Shown here in pieces: positions 25,858 through 35,752 of a DNA stretch of 64,000 bases. This DNA comes from Xanthomonas sp. 10-10. GTDB taxonomy: Bacteria; Pseudomonadota; Gammaproteobacteria; Xanthomonadales; Xanthomonadaceae. The position numbers were made by a program, and so were the translations under genes. The notes under the pieces were generated by a model, which was not told the DNA's origin, searched no databases, and was given only the letters and a program-made list of their open reading frames with translations. The first letter of the stretch is position 1; each line of letters opens with the position of its first letter. Location: positions 4,154,001 to 4,218,000 of the forward strand of contig NZ_CP144460.1 in assembly GCF_040182365.1 (NCBI RefSeq), written 5' to 3'.

Positions 25858-26508
25858 ATGAATCTGCTTTCCCGCCTGTCCCTGCTGTTGTTGATCCTGG
25901 TGCCACTTTCGGCCTGCGCCGCCGACAAGACGGCGCCGCCGGTCGAAGGCGAGGACTACACCCTGATCGACGGGGGCCAGCCGTACGCGCCGCTGGCCGG
26001 CAAGGTCGAAGTGGTGGAAGTGTTCGGCTACACCTGCCCGCATTGCGCGCACTTCGAGCCGACGCTGGAAGCCTGGGCGGCCAAGCAGCCGTCCTACGTG
26101 CGTTTCACCCCGGTGCCGGCAGCCTTCGGCGGGTTCTGGGATGCGTTTGCGCGCGCCTACTTCGCCGCCGACATCCTCGGCGTGGCCAAGCGCAGCCACC
26201 GCGCCATGTTCGATGCCATCCACGAAAAGCAGAGCGTGCCGACCCAGAACGTGGCGCCGGAAGAACTGGCTGCGTTCTATGCCGACTACGGCGTGCCGCA
26301 GCAGCGCTTCGTCGACACCTTCAAGAGCGCGGCGGTGGACGCCAAACTCAAGGCCGCGCGCGAGTTCGCACAGCGCAGCAAGCTGCCCGGCACCCCGGCC
26401 ATCATCGTCAACGGGCGCTACCTGATCGGCGCGCGCAATTACCCGGACATGCTGCGCGTGGCCGACTACCTCATCGCCCGCGAACACGCCGGCCCTGCCA
26501 AGCGCTGA
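25858..26508 (+). CDS. dsbA: DsbA-like thiol:disulfide oxidoreductase (CPHC)
   Basis: 216 residues. A hydrophobic leader ending LSAC suggests a lipoprotein signal (signal peptidase I cleavage after ACA is an alternative). The thioredoxin-like core has the active site CPHC in FGYTCPHCAHF and cis-Pro in GTPAIIVNG. DsbA catalyses disulfide formation in exported proteins, which here include many enzymes. GGAG lies upstream of the ATG. It is 90 bases before a second DsbA-like gene. DsbB is not in this window. Confidence 0.93.
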   Translation: MNLLSRLSLLLLILVPLSACAADKTAPPVEGEDYTLIDGGQPYAPLAGKVEVVEVFGYTCPHCAHFEPTLEAWAAKQPSYVRFTPVPAAFGGFWDAFARAYFAADILGVAKRSHRAMFDAIHEKQSVPTQNVAPEELAAFYADYGVPQQRFVDTFKSAAVDAKLKAAREFAQRSKLPGTPAIIVNGRYLIGARNYPDMLRVADYLIAREHAGPAKR

Positions 26509-26598
26509 ACCGCGTAACCGCCACCGACGGCCGCCGTGGCATCATGCGCCCCGCGGCCGTCCGGCCCTTTCCTCGCCCCACGCTGGAGATCCAATCCG

Positions 26599-27414
26599 AT
26601 GAAGACCCGCTTCGCCCTGACGCTGATGGCGCTGCTGCCGATCCTGGTCGCCTGCAAGGCCCAGGACGGTTCGTCCGACACCGCACCTGCCGCCACCACG
26701 CCGGCTGCCGAAGCGGCGCCTGCGCCGGCTGCTACCACTCCGGCCGCCGACCCCGCCGCACCGCCTGCGGTTGGCGAGAGCGCCAGCACCCCGCCCGCTG
26801 CCGCCCCCAGCGCCGCTCCGCGCGCACCGAACGGCCCCGAGCCGATCGCCGGTACCGACTATGTGGACATCCCGGCAGGCCAGCCGTACCAGCAGGCCGC
26901 CGGCAAGATCGAAGTGGCCGAGATCTTTGGCTATGTCTGCCCCGCCTGCAACGCGTTCCAGCCGCTGGTCGGTCCATGGAAGGCCGGCCTGCCGTCGGAC
27001 GTGCATTTCGTCTACGTGCCGGCGATGTTCGGTGGCCCCTGGGATGACTATGCGCGTGCCTTCTATGCCGCCGAGACCCTGGGCGTGCAGGAAAAGACCC
27101 ACGAGGCGCTGTACAAGGCCATCCACGTCGACCAGACCCTCAAGGGCGAGCGCGGCAAGGACTCGGTGCAGGACATCGCCGCGTTCTACGCCAAGTACGG
27201 CGTTGACTCCAAGACCTTCATCGACACCATGAGCAGCTTCGGTGTGTCGGCCAAGACCAACCGCGCCAAGCAGTTCGCCACCCGTAGCCAAATCACCGGC
27301 ACGCCGTCGCTGATCGTCAACGGCAAGTACCTGGTCAAGGGCAAGAGCTTCCCGGACATGCTGCGCATCGCCGATCACCTGATCGCGCGCGAACGCGCCA
27401 CCCTGGCCAAGTGA
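26599..27414 (+). CDS. Second DsbA-like lipoprotein with long Ala/Pro linker (CPAC)
   Basis: 271 residues. The signal ends in lipobox LVAC (about residue 19). A linker of about 55 residues rich in Ala, Pro and Thr follows before a DsbA-fold domain. The active site is CPAC (FGYVCPACNAF), not the CPHC of its neighbour, and cis-Pro is in GTPSLIVNG. The CxxC change should lower the redox potential difference with substrates (inference). ATG 26599 has GGAG upstream. Tandem paralogues of this type are seen in Xanthomonas and in Neisseria (DsbA1/DsbA2 lipoproteins). Confidence 0.9.
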   Translation: MKTRFALTLMALLPILVACKAQDGSSDTAPAATTPAAEAAPAPAATTPAADPAAPPAVGESASTPPAAAPSAAPRAPNGPEPIAGTDYVDIPAGQPYQQAAGKIEVAEIFGYVCPACNAFQPLVGPWKAGLPSDVHFVYVPAMFGGPWDDYARAFYAAETLGVQEKTHEALYKAIHVDQTLKGERGKDSVQDIAAFYAKYGVDSKTFIDTMSSFGVSAKTNRAKQFATRSQITGTPSLIVNGKYLVKGKSFPDMLRIADHLIARERATLAK

Positions 27415-27433
27415 GCCGGGCGACCGCCGCATC

Positions 27434-28201
27434 GTGAACGCTTCGGACTCGCGCACCCTGCGGGTGCTGACCGCCAATATCCAGGCCGGCTCCAGCACCC
27501 GCCGTTACAGCGATTACGTGACCCGCAGCTGGTCGCATGCGTTGCCGCTAGGCGCAAAGCGCACCAGCCTGGACAGCATCGCCAAGCTGGCCGGCGACCG
27601 CGACATCGTCGGCCTGCAGGAAGCCGACCCGGGCAGCCTGCGCTCGGGCTTCACCAACCAGACCCACTATCTGGCCGAACGTGCCGGTTTCCACTACTGG
27701 AGCCACCAACCCAACCGCCGCATGGGCGGGGTGGCCTCCAGCGCCAACGGCTTGCTGAGCAAGCTGGAACCGCTGGAAGTCCAGGACCACGCCCTGCCCG
27801 GCCGCATCGGCGGACGCGGCATCCTGCTTGCCAAGTTCGGGCAGGGTCGCGATGGGCTGGCGGTGGCGGTGGCGCATCTGTCGCTGGGCGCCAATTCGCG
27901 CATGTCCCAGCTGGCCTTCATCGCCGAGCTGCTCTCCGAGCATCCCAATGCGATGCTGATGGGCGACTTCAACTGCGTGGCCGACCGACCGGAAATGCAG
28001 GCCTTGTATCGGCATACGCGATTGCAGCCGCCGAGCTGCGTGGTGCATACCTTCCCGAGCTGGCGCCCGGACCGGGCGATCGACCATATCCTGGTCAGCG
28101 ACAGCCTGGCGATCGAGCACACCGAAGCGATTCCTGCCGCGTTCTCCGATCACCTGGCAGTGGGCATGGATATCCGCGTTCCGCTGCAGTTGCTGCGCTA
28201 G
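27434..28201 (+). CDS. Endonuclease/exonuclease/phosphatase-family protein
   Basis: 255 residues, starting at GTG 27434. The EEP fold is shown by LTANIQAG (Asn), GLQEAD (metal-binding Glu), LMGDFNCV (Asp/Asn pair) and the terminal DHILVS...FSDHLAVG (Asp/His). There is no signal peptide. The substrate could be a phospholipid, nucleic acid or phosphorylated metabolite; it cannot be told from sequence. It follows the second DsbA gene after 19 bases and is probably in the same transcript. An intrinsic terminator lies downstream. Confidence 0.88.
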   Translation: MNASDSRTLRVLTANIQAGSSTRRYSDYVTRSWSHALPLGAKRTSLDSIAKLAGDRDIVGLQEADPGSLRSGFTNQTHYLAERAGFHYWSHQPNRRMGGVASSANGLLSKLEPLEVQDHALPGRIGGRGILLAKFGQGRDGLAVAVAHLSLGANSRMSQLAFIAELLSEHPNAMLMGDFNCVADRPEMQALYRHTRLQPPSCVVHTFPSWRPDRAIDHILVSDSLAIEHTEAIPAAFSDHLAVGMDIRVPLQLLR

Positions 28202-28257
28202 CGCACGCAAAGTGCCCACGGGTTCGCACTGGCGAACTCGACCGACGACACCCCCTA

Positions 28258-28290
28258 AACACCGCCTGTGCGATAACGCAGGCGGTTTTT
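28258..28290 (+). terminator. Intrinsic terminator after the EEP-family gene
   Basis: CCGCCTGTGCG, loop ATAA, then CGCAGGCGG and TTTTT (28262-28290), with a small bulge in the stem. It closes the dsbA-EEP transcription unit ahead of betT. Confidence 0.85.
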
Positions 28291-28335
28291 CGTTGGGAGC
28301 ACGTCACGTGATACGCATCGTATGAGCGCGTCGGT

Positions 28336-30315
28336 ATGAGTGCAGTCGAGCCGCAGCCGTTGCCGGTGCGCACCTTGCGGCCGGTGTTCGTGCTGGCCGC
28401 GACGGTGGTGTGCACATTCGCCTTGCTGGTTGCGCTGTTTCCGCTGGACGCCGGCAGCGTGTTGCTGGATGCGCAGACCTGGGCCTCGCGCAACGTCGGT
28501 TGGTACTACCTGCTGGCAATGACGGTGTATCTGGTGTTCGTACTCGGCGTGGCGTTGTCCAGCTATGGCAACATCAAGCTCGGCGCCGATCACGACGAAC
28601 CGGAATTCAGCTATCTCTCCTGGGCCGGCATGCTGTTCGCCGCCGGCATCAGCATCACGCTGTTCTTCTTCTGCGTCTCCGAACCGCTCACCCATTATCT
28701 GCAGCCGCCACAAGGCGGCACCGGCAGCGGCGAAGCATCGGCACGGCAGGCCATGCAGTTGCTGTTTCTGCACTGGGGCCTGCATGGCTGGGGCGTGTTC
28801 GCGTTGGCGGCGATGGCGCTGGCGTATTTCGCCTTCCGTCATAACCTGCCGCTGGCATTGCGCTCGGCGCTGTATCCACTGATCGGCAAGCGCATCAACG
28901 GGCCGATCGGTTACACCGTGGATGCGCTGGGCATCGTGGCGACGGTGTTCGGCATCGGTGCGGACATGGGCTTTGGCGTGCTGCATCTCAATGCCGGGCT
29001 GAGCACCTTGTTCGATGTGCCGCATACGCACTGGGTGCAGGTCGCGTTGATCGTGGCGATGATGGGCGCAGCCATCGTGGTGGCGGTATCGGGCGTGGAA
29101 AAAGGCGTGCGCTGGATGTCGGACATCAACATGCTGCTGGCGATCGCGCTGCTGCTGTTCATGCTGTTTGCCGGCCCGACGCAATACCTGCTCAATGCCT
29201 TGATGCAGAACCTGGGCGACTACCTGGGCAGCGTGGTCGGCAAGAGTTTCGACGTCTACGCCTATGGCGGACGCGCGGACTGGCTGGGCAACTGGACGGT
29301 GTTCTACTGGGCCTGGTGGATCGGCTGGGCGCCGTTCGTCGGCCTGTTCATTGCGCGCATCTCGCGCGGGCGCACCATTCGCGAATTCGTGCTGGGCGTG
29401 TTGTTGATCCCACTGGGATTCACCCTGGCGTGGCTGTCGATCTTCGGCAACAGCGCGCTGGATCAGTTGCTGCATCATGGCCAGGGCGCACTGGCGCAAC
29501 AGGCCATCGATGCGCCACAGACGGTGCTGTACTCGCTGCTGCAAAGCTATCCGTGGAGCCGCACGGTGATCACGGTGACGGTGGCGATCAGCTTCGTGTT
29601 CTTTGTCACCTCGGCCGATTCCGGCACCGTGGTGCTGTCCACGCTGTCCTCGCACGGCGGCGAGCCGCACGACGACGGTCCGCGCTGGCTGCGCGTGTTC
29701 TGGGGCGTACTCACTGCCGTGGTCACTGCAGGTCTATTGCTGGCCGGTAGCATGGACGCGCTGAAATCGGCGGTGGTGCTGGCATCGCTGCCGTTCTCCG
29801 CGGTGTTGCTGCTGATGGCATGGGGCCTGTCGCGCGCGCTGAGCGAGGAATCGCAGCGCAAGCGCGCACAGCTCCATAGCCCCAGTCCGTTGATCGGGCA
29901 GTCGCGTCATCATGGCGGCTGGCGCCAGCGGCTGGGCCAGGCGATGCACTTCCCGGCGCGCGACGAGGTCTACCGCTTCATGTACGACCAGGTGCGTCCG
30001 GCGATCGAAGCGGTGACCGCGCAGCTGCAGGAAGAAGGCTGGAAGGTCAGCAGCCGGATCGACGACGGCGACATGGAAATCAGCGTCGACCACGGCGAAC
30101 AGCAAGGCTTCCGCTACCAGGTGGTGATGCGCGGGTACCTCACCCCGTCGTTCGTGGCACAACGCTTCCGCAACCAACGTTACTACCGCGCCGAAGTCTA
30201 TCTGTACGAGGGCAGCCAGGACTACGACCTGGTTGGCTACAGCCGCGAACAGATCATCAACGACATCATCGATCAATACGAGCGTCACCTGCAGTTTCTG
30301 CACCTCACGCGCTGA
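28336..30315 (+). CDS. betT: BCCT-family choline transporter
   Basis: 659 residues with twelve hydrophobic helices and a long C-terminal cytoplasmic domain (about residues 500-659) as in BetT. The substrate-binding helix carries [24 protein letters not shown] split by the glycine turn, the BCCT aromatic box. 'FFCVSEPL' and '[16 protein letters not shown]' are also family marks. It imports choline with Na+ or H+, and the C-terminal domain senses osmolarity in homologues. It is 38 bases before betB in the same direction, so the bet genes form one unit. Confidence 0.94.
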   Translation: MSAVEPQPLPVRTLRPVFVLAATVVCTFALLVALFPLDAGSVLLDAQTWASRNVGWYYLLAMTVYLVFVLGVALSSYGNIKLGADHDEPEFSYLSWAGMLFAAGISITLFFFCVSEPLTHYLQPPQGGTGSGEASARQAMQLLFLHWGLHGWGVFALAAMALAYFAFRHNLPLALRSALYPLIGKRINGPIGYTVDALGIVATVFGIGADMGFGVLHLNAGLSTLFDVPHTHWVQVALIVAMMGAAIVVAVSGVEKGVRWMSDINMLLAIALLLFMLFAGPTQYLLNALMQNLGDYLGSVVGKSFDVYAYGGRADWLGNWTVFYWAWWIGWAPFVGLFIARISRGRTIREFVLGVLLIPLGFTLAWLSIFGNSALDQLLHHGQGALAQQAIDAPQTVLYSLLQSYPWSRTVITVTVAISFVFFVTSADSGTVVLSTLSSHGGEPHDDGPRWLRVFWGVLTAVVTAGLLLAGSMDALKSAVVLASLPFSAVLLLMAWGLSRALSEESQRKRAQLHSPSPLIGQSRHHGGWRQRLGQAMHFPARDEVYRFMYDQVRPAIEAVTAQLQEEGWKVSSRIDDGDMEISVDHGEQQGFRYQVVMRGYLTPSFVAQRFRNQRYYRAEVYLYEGSQDYDLVGYSREQIINDIIDQYERHLQFLHLTR

Positions 30316-30353
30316 GCTGCGTCGCTGCGGCGACCGTCCCAAGGAGGTTTGTC

Positions 30354-31826
30354 ATGCCACGTTTCCCCGACCAGCTGCTGTACATCGGCGGCCGTTATGT
30401 TCCCGCCCGCGGCGGCCACACATTCGAAGTCGTCAATCCCGCGACCGGCGAGGTGCTGGCCAACGTGCACAACGCTGGTGCCGACGATCTGGACGCTGCG
30501 GTCGATAGCGCCAAGGCCGGCCAACGCGTATGGGCCGCGCTCACGACGGTGGAGCGCTCGCGTATCCTGCTGCGCGCGGTGGCGCTGCTGCGCGAGCGCA
30601 ACGATGCGCTGGCCGAGCTGGAGACGCTCAACACCGGCAAGCCGCTGAGCGAAACCCGCAGTGTGGACATCGTCACCGGTGCCGACGTGCTGGAGTACTA
30701 CGCCGGCGTGTCGCAGGCATTGCAAGGCGTACAGGTGCCATTGCGCGAGGGAAGCTTTTTCTACACGCGGCACGAGCCGCTGGGCGTGGTCGGCGCCATC
30801 GGCGCGTGGAATTACCCGATCCAGATCGCATTGTGGAAGGCCGCACCGGCACTGGCCGCCGGCAACGCGATGATCTTCAAGCCCAGCGAAGTCACTCCGC
30901 TCACTGCACTCAAGCTGGCGGAGCTGTTCACCGAAGCCGGCCTGCCCGATGGCGTATTCAACGTACTGCCAGGCGATGGCGCCAGCGTGGGCACCGCGCT
31001 GACCGAGCACCCGCAGATCGAAAAGATCAGCTTTACCGGCGGCACCGCGACCGGGCGCAAGGTGATGGCCAGCGCATCGAGTTCGTCGTTGAAAGACGTG
31101 ACCATGGAGCTGGGCGGCAAATCCCCGCTGATCGTCTGCGCCGATGCCGATCTGGATCTGGCTGCCGACATCGCGATGATGGCCAACTTCTACAGCTCCG
31201 GCCAGGTGTGCACCAATGGCACCCGGGTGTTCGTGCCGCGTGCGTTGCGCACCGCCTTCGAAGCGCGGCTGCTGGCACGCGTGCAACGCATCCACATCGG
31301 CGACCCGCTCGACGAACGCACCACCTTCGGCCCGATGGTCAGCGCCGCGCACATGCAGCGCGTGCTGGACTACATCGAACAAGGCAAGGCCGAGGGCGCG
31401 CGCCTGCTGTGCGGCGGCGAGCGCCTGCGCGACGGCGCCTTGGCGCAAGGTTGCTACGTGGCGCCGACGATCTTCAGCGATTGCAGCGACGTGATGACGA
31501 TCGTGCGCGAGGAGATCTTCGGGCCGGTGCTGAGCCTGCTCCCCTACGACGACGAAGACGAAGCGGTGACGCGCGCCAATGCCACCACCTACGGGTTGGC
31601 GGCCGGTGTGGTCACGCCCGATCTGGCGCGTGCGCACCGGCTGATCCATCGCCTGGAAGCGGGCATCTGCTGGATCAACACCTGGGGCGAATCGCCCGCA
31701 CCGATGCCGGTGGGTGGTTACAAGCAGTCCGGCGTGGGTCGCGAGAATGGCCTGGCCACCCTGCAGGCGTATACGCGCACCAAGTCGGTCCAGGTCGAGC
31801 TGGAACGCTACGCATCGGTGTTTTGA
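30354..31826 (+). CDS. betB: Betaine aldehyde dehydrogenase
   Basis: 490 residues, the NAD(P)-dependent oxidation of betaine aldehyde to glycine betaine. Catalytic residues are at the same numbers as E. coli BetB: E252 (MELGGKSP) and C286 (SGQVCTNGT). The cofactor motif FTGGTATG is intact. Shine-Dalgarno AAGGAGG is perfect, eight bases before ATG. Family length is 490. Second in betT-betB-betA. Confidence 0.96.
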   Translation: MPRFPDQLLYIGGRYVPARGGHTFEVVNPATGEVLANVHNAGADDLDAAVDSAKAGQRVWAALTTVERSRILLRAVALLRERNDALAELETLNTGKPLSETRSVDIVTGADVLEYYAGVSQALQGVQVPLREGSFFYTRHEPLGVVGAIGAWNYPIQIALWKAAPALAAGNAMIFKPSEVTPLTALKLAELFTEAGLPDGVFNVLPGDGASVGTALTEHPQIEKISFTGGTATGRKVMASASSSSLKDVTMELGGKSPLIVCADADLDLAADIAMMANFYSSGQVCTNGTRVFVPRALRTAFEARLLARVQRIHIGDPLDERTTFGPMVSAAHMQRVLDYIEQGKAEGARLLCGGERLRDGALAQGCYVAPTIFSDCSDVMTIVREEIFGPVLSLLPYDDEDEAVTRANATTYGLAAGVVTPDLARAHRLIHRLEAGICWINTWGESPAPMPVGGYKQSGVGRENGLATLQAYTRTKSVQVELERYASVF

Positions 31827-31974
31827 GCGGCCGACGCTGCAACGCACGCCATCGCTGGATGCGTGCGTTGCGCACAACACACGCGCTGCGCGCACCACCA
31901 CATTGCCGCGCCCAGAACAGCGACGACCCAGTGCCTTGACTGCCGCTGCACCGCACACGCATCAGGAGACCACC

Positions 31975-33645
31975 ATGCAACGCGAATACGACTACATCAT
32001 CATCGGCGCCGGTTCGGCAGGCAACGTGCTGGCCGCACGTCTGACCGAAGACCCGGGCGTGACGGTGCTCCTGCTCGAAGCGGGCGGGCCGGACTACCGG
32101 CTGGACTTCCGCACCCAGATGCCGGCCGCGCTGGCGTTTCCGCTGCAGGGCCGCCGCTACAACTGGGCCTATGAAACCGAACCGGAGCCGCATATGGACA
32201 ACCGGCGCATGGAGTGCGGGCGCGGCAAGGGCCTGGGTGGTTCGTCGCTGATCAACGGCATGTGCTACATCCGCGGCAACGCGCTCGATTTCGATCACTG
32301 GGCCAAACGCCCGGGGTTGGAGGACTGGAGCTACCGCGATGTGCTGCCGTACTTTCGCAAGGCCGAAACGCGCGACATCGGCGCCAACGATTACCACGGC
32401 GGCGAAGGCCCGGTCAGCGTTGCCACGCCGAAGAACGACAACAACGTGCTGTTCCATGCCATGGTCGATGCCGGCGTGCAGGCTGGCTACCCGCGCACCG
32501 ACGATCTCAACGGCTACCAGCAGGAAGGTTTCGGGCCGATGGACCGCACCGTGACCCCACGCGGACGCCGCGCCAGTACCGCGCGCGGCTATCTCGACAT
32601 GGCCAAGCCGCGCGATGGCCTGCATATCGTCACCCATGCAACCACGGACCGCATCCTGTTTGCCGGCAAGCGCGCGATCGGCGTGCATTACCTGGTCGGC
32701 AACAGCAGCGAAGGCATCGATGCGCACGCGCGCCGCGAAGTGCTGGTATGTGCGGGCGCCATCGCCTCACCGCAGCTGTTGCAGCGCTCCGGTGTCGGCG
32801 CGCCCGATCTGCTGCGTGCACTCGATGTCCAACTGGTCCACGACCTGCCCGGCGTCGGCCAGAACCTGCAGGATCATCTGGAGGTCTACATCCAGTACGC
32901 GTGCACCAAGCCGGTCTCGTTGTACCCCGCGCTGCAGTGGTGGAACCAGCCTGCGATTGGCGCCGAGTGGCTGTTCGCCGGCACCGGCACCGGTGCCAGC
33001 AACCAGTTCGAAGCCGGCGGTTTCATCCGCACGCGCGACGAGTTCGACTGGCCCAACATCCAGTACCACTTCCTGCCGGTGGCAATTAATTACAACGGTA
33101 GCAATGCGGTGAAGGAACACGGGTTTCAGGCGCATGTGGGCTCGATGCGCACGCCCAGCCGCGGGCGCGTGCATGCCACCTCGCGCGACCCGCACCAGCA
33201 TCCGTCCATCCTCTTCAACTACCAGTCCACCGATCAGGACTGGCAGGAATTCCGCGATGCGATCCGCATCACCCGCGAGATCATCGCCCAGCCCGCACTC
33301 GATGCGTATCGCGGACGCGAGATCAGCCCGAGCGCAGACTGCAAGACCGACGCCGAGCTGGACGCCTTCGTGCGTGCGCGGGCGGAGACGGCGTATCACC
33401 CGTCGTGCTCGTGTGCGATGGGCACCGACGACATGGCCGTGGTGGATGGCCAGGGCCGCGTGCACGGCATGGAAGGCCTGCGCGTCATCGACGCCTCGAT
33501 CATGCCGCGCATCATCACCGGCAACCTCAATGCCACCACCATCATGATTGCCGAGAAGATCGCCGACCGTATGCGGGGACGGACACCGTTGCCGCGCAGC
33601 ACTGCCGATTACTACATCGCCGGCCATGCACCCGTGCGCCGGTAA
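31975..33645 (+). CDS. betA: Choline dehydrogenase (GMC flavoprotein)
   Basis: 556 residues, membrane-associated FAD enzyme that oxidises choline to betaine aldehyde (and can go on to betaine). The FAD motif is [12 protein letters not shown] near the N-terminus; GMC signature 1 ([14 protein letters not shown]) and signature 2 ([15 protein letters not shown]) are both clear, and the active-site His lies in [13 protein letters not shown] 31975 has AGGAGA six bases upstream. It is 148 bases after betB. A betI repressor gene does not follow. Confidence 0.96.
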   Translation: MQREYDYIIIGAGSAGNVLAARLTEDPGVTVLLLEAGGPDYRLDFRTQMPAALAFPLQGRRYNWAYETEPEPHMDNRRMECGRGKGLGGSSLINGMCYIRGNALDFDHWAKRPGLEDWSYRDVLPYFRKAETRDIGANDYHGGEGPVSVATPKNDNNVLFHAMVDAGVQAGYPRTDDLNGYQQEGFGPMDRTVTPRGRRASTARGYLDMAKPRDGLHIVTHATTDRILFAGKRAIGVHYLVGNSSEGIDAHARREVLVCAGAIASPQLLQRSGVGAPDLLRALDVQLVHDLPGVGQNLQDHLEVYIQYACTKPVSLYPALQWWNQPAIGAEWLFAGTGTGASNQFEAGGFIRTRDEFDWPNIQYHFLPVAINYNGSNAVKEHGFQAHVGSMRTPSRGRVHATSRDPHQHPSILFNYQSTDQDWQEFRDAIRITREIIAQPALDAYRGREISPSADCKTDAELDAFVRARAETAYHPSCSCAMGTDDMAVVDGQGRVHGMEGLRVIDASIMPRIITGNLNATTIMIAEKIADRMRGRTPLPRSTADYYIAGHAPVRR

Positions 33646-33837
33646 CGATCGGCAACGAGTGAGGCCCGTGGATGCGCGACGCACTAACCCGTCGCGCATC
33701 CGTCGCAGCCCATCGCAAGGCGCTGCGCCTTCGTCGAAAGATGCGCCTTGCCGTTACGTGCCAGCCGCACTGCCCCGCCGCACGACAGCCCCTGCCGCGC
33801 GGCACCGTCGCCCGCACGCGTGGGATATGCTTTGCGC

Positions 33838-34290
33838 ATGAACTCGGACATCCACCCGGAAGCCGCCATCGCGCCCGGCTATCTGGCCAACCATGCCGCG
33901 CGCGTCTTCAATCGCAGTGTCGACGCCCGCCTGCGCGAACACGGGCTGACCCTTGCGCTGATTGCGCCGTTGCTGCTGCTGTCGTGGAAAGGCCCGATGC
34001 TGCAGCGGGATCTGGTGCGCCACTCCGCAGTGAAACAGCCTGCCATGGCCGCGCTGCTGGACAAGCTCGAAGCGATGGCGCTGATTGCGCGCGAGGCGAC
34101 GTCCAACGACAAACGCGCCGCCACCGTGCGGTTGACTGATGCCGGCAAAGACGCAGCCGCCGCCGGGCGCACTGCGCTGCTCCACTTCAATGCAGTCGGC
34201 GTCTCGGGATTTTCCAGCGAAGAAGCCGGGCTGCTGACGGTCCTGCTTGGCCGGCTGATCGCCAACCTGGAATCCGCCGCAGGCGAATAG
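33838..34290 (+). CDS. MarR-family transcriptional regulator
   Basis: 150 residues. Central winged helix (about residues 40-105): LLSWKGPMLQRDLVRHSAVKQPAMAALLDKLEAMALI followed by the wing 'SNDKRAATVRLTDAGK' (the DxRA/KRA motif of MarR). N- and C-terminal helices form the dimer interface. Start ATG 33838 is the nearest to the homologous region. It lies 58 bases before a flavin monooxygenase gene, with a strong palindrome between, so it probably controls that gene (and perhaps itself). Confidence 0.9.
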   Translation: MNSDIHPEAAIAPGYLANHAARVFNRSVDARLREHGLTLALIAPLLLLSWKGPMLQRDLVRHSAVKQPAMAALLDKLEAMALIAREATSNDKRAATVRLTDAGKDAAAAGRTALLHFNAVGVSGFSSEEAGLLTVLLGRLIANLESAAGE

Positions 34291-34291
34291 C

Positions 34292-34323
34292 ATCACGCAT
34301 GATATTTAAGTATCATGCGTGAT
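34292..34323. promoter_or_regulatory. Perfect palindrome, probable MarR operator
   Basis: ATCACGCATGATA (34292-34304), six-base spacer TTTAAG, then TATCATGCGTGAT (34311-34323): 13-bp arms without a mismatch. Each arm is itself nearly symmetric (ATCACGCATGAT against ATCATGCGTGAT), so the site could take two dimers. It begins two bases after the marR stop and ends 25 bases before the monooxygenase ATG. Confidence 0.75.
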
Positions 34324-34348
34324 ATACATTCACTGCAGGAGCGGCATC

Positions 34349-35551
34349 ATGTCCCCCCGGATTCTCATCAGTGGCGCAAGCGTCGCCGGGACCACTGCAG
34401 CATGGTGGCTTGACGCCTACGGAGTCGAAGCCGAGGTCGTCGAACGCGCTCCGGCGTTTCGTGACGGCGGCCAGAACGTCGACGTGCGCGGCAGTGCCCG
34501 CGAGGTGCTGCGCCGCATGGGACTGGAAGCACGCGCATTCGAACGCAGCACCAAGGAGCTCGGCACCGATTGGGTGAGCGAAAACAATCGCGTCATTGCG
34601 CGCTTCAAGGCAGACGAGTCCGACACCGACAGCGGGCCTACCGCCGACCTGGAAATCCGTCGCGGCGACCTTGCGCGCATCCTGTACGACGCCACCCGCG
34701 AGCGCGTTCCCTATCGCTTCGGCGACAGCATTCGCGAGGTTGCCCAGGACCAGGACGGCGTGGACGTCACCTTCCACAGCGGCCGATCCGCACGCTATGA
34801 CGCTGTCGTGGTCGCCGAAGGCGTTGGCGCGCAGACGCGTGAGCTGGTGTTTCCCGGAGAGAACGTGCCGTACTGGATGGACATGACCATCGCGTACTTC
34901 AGCATCCCCCAACTCCCGCACGACAGTGCGTATGCCAGGCAATACAACACGGTGGGCGGACGCGGCGCGACGTTGAAACCCGCGCTGGACGGCAAGCTGG
35001 GCGCCTATCTCGGCCTGCAGAAGCGGCCCGAGGGCGAGAACGCGTGGAGCCCGGAGCGGCAACGGCGCTACATGCAAGCGCAATTTGCCAACGACGGCTG
35101 GGAATTTCCGCGCATTCTCGACGTAATGAAGGATGTCGACGATTTCTACTTCGACGTGCTACGGCAGGTGCGCATGCCGCGATGGTCCGCCGGCCGGGTG
35201 GTGTTGACCGGCGATGCCGCATGGTGCCCCACATCGCTGTCGGGTATCGGCACGACGCTGGCGATGGTCGGCAGCTATGTACTGGCGGGCGAACTTGCGC
35301 AGGCCAGCGCGCCGACGCAGGCGTTTACGCACTACGAACGGATCATGCGCCCGTTCGTCAAAGAGGGGCAGAACGTCCCCAAGATCGTCCCGCGCCTGCT
35401 CTGGCCGCACTCCGCTGTCGGGCTGAGGCTGCTGCGCGGCGCGATGCGCCTGGCAGGCACCCCGTTTGTCCGACGCGTGATCAACAACAGCTTCGCGCGC
35501 GATTCCAACAGCATCGCCTTGCCAGACTATCGGCCGGTGCAGCCGCGCTGA
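34349..35551 (+). CDS. FAD-dependent monooxygenase (PHBH/TetX-like)
   Basis: 400 residues, group A flavoprotein monooxygenase fold. N-terminal Rossmann ISGASVAGTTAAWWL (GxGxxG variant ASVAG), a 'DLEIRRGDLARILYDA' stretch matching the family, and the second FAD motif 'VVLTGDAAWCPTSLSGIGTTLAM' (GD). Hydroxylation of an aromatic or polyketide-like substrate with NAD(P)H and O2 is the general reaction; substrate unknown. ATG 34349 has AGGAG upstream. Probably under control of the MarR gene immediately upstream. Confidence 0.9.
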   Translation: MSPRILISGASVAGTTAAWWLDAYGVEAEVVERAPAFRDGGQNVDVRGSAREVLRRMGLEARAFERSTKELGTDWVSENNRVIARFKADESDTDSGPTADLEIRRGDLARILYDATRERVPYRFGDSIREVAQDQDGVDVTFHSGRSARYDAVVVAEGVGAQTRELVFPGENVPYWMDMTIAYFSIPQLPHDSAYARQYNTVGGRGATLKPALDGKLGAYLGLQKRPEGENAWSPERQRRYMQAQFANDGWEFPRILDVMKDVDDFYFDVLRQVRMPRWSAGRVVLTGDAAWCPTSLSGIGTTLAMVGSYVLAGELAQASAPTQAFTHYERIMRPFVKEGQNVPKIVPRLLWPHSAVGLRLLRGAMRLAGTPFVRRVINNSFARDSNSIALPDYRPVQPR

Positions 35552-35710
35552 AACGGTCGTTGTCGCCGATCGACGACAACGACGGCACGACAATGCGCCC
35601 GCGCTAAAGCGCACCGCTGCGATACGCAGACAACCGGCGGCGCATCCCTTGCCACGACCCTGCCTGATGCGACAACGACACCTCCGCAGCGCCGCAGTTA
35701 CCCGATCGGC

Positions 35711-35740
35711 CTGCGTGGTTCTTGCTGAAGAACCACGCAG
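35711..35740. terminator. Perfect 13-bp hairpin at the TonB receptor 3' end
   Basis: CTGCGTGGTTCTT, loop GCTG, AAGAACCACGCAG. It sits 13 bases beyond the TonB receptor stop (35753, minus strand) and also 160 bases beyond the monooxygenase stop. No T-run follows, so it may be a 3' stabilising stem or a factor-aided terminator for the convergent genes. Confidence 0.55.
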
Positions 35741-35752
35741 CGCCCGGCGCCT

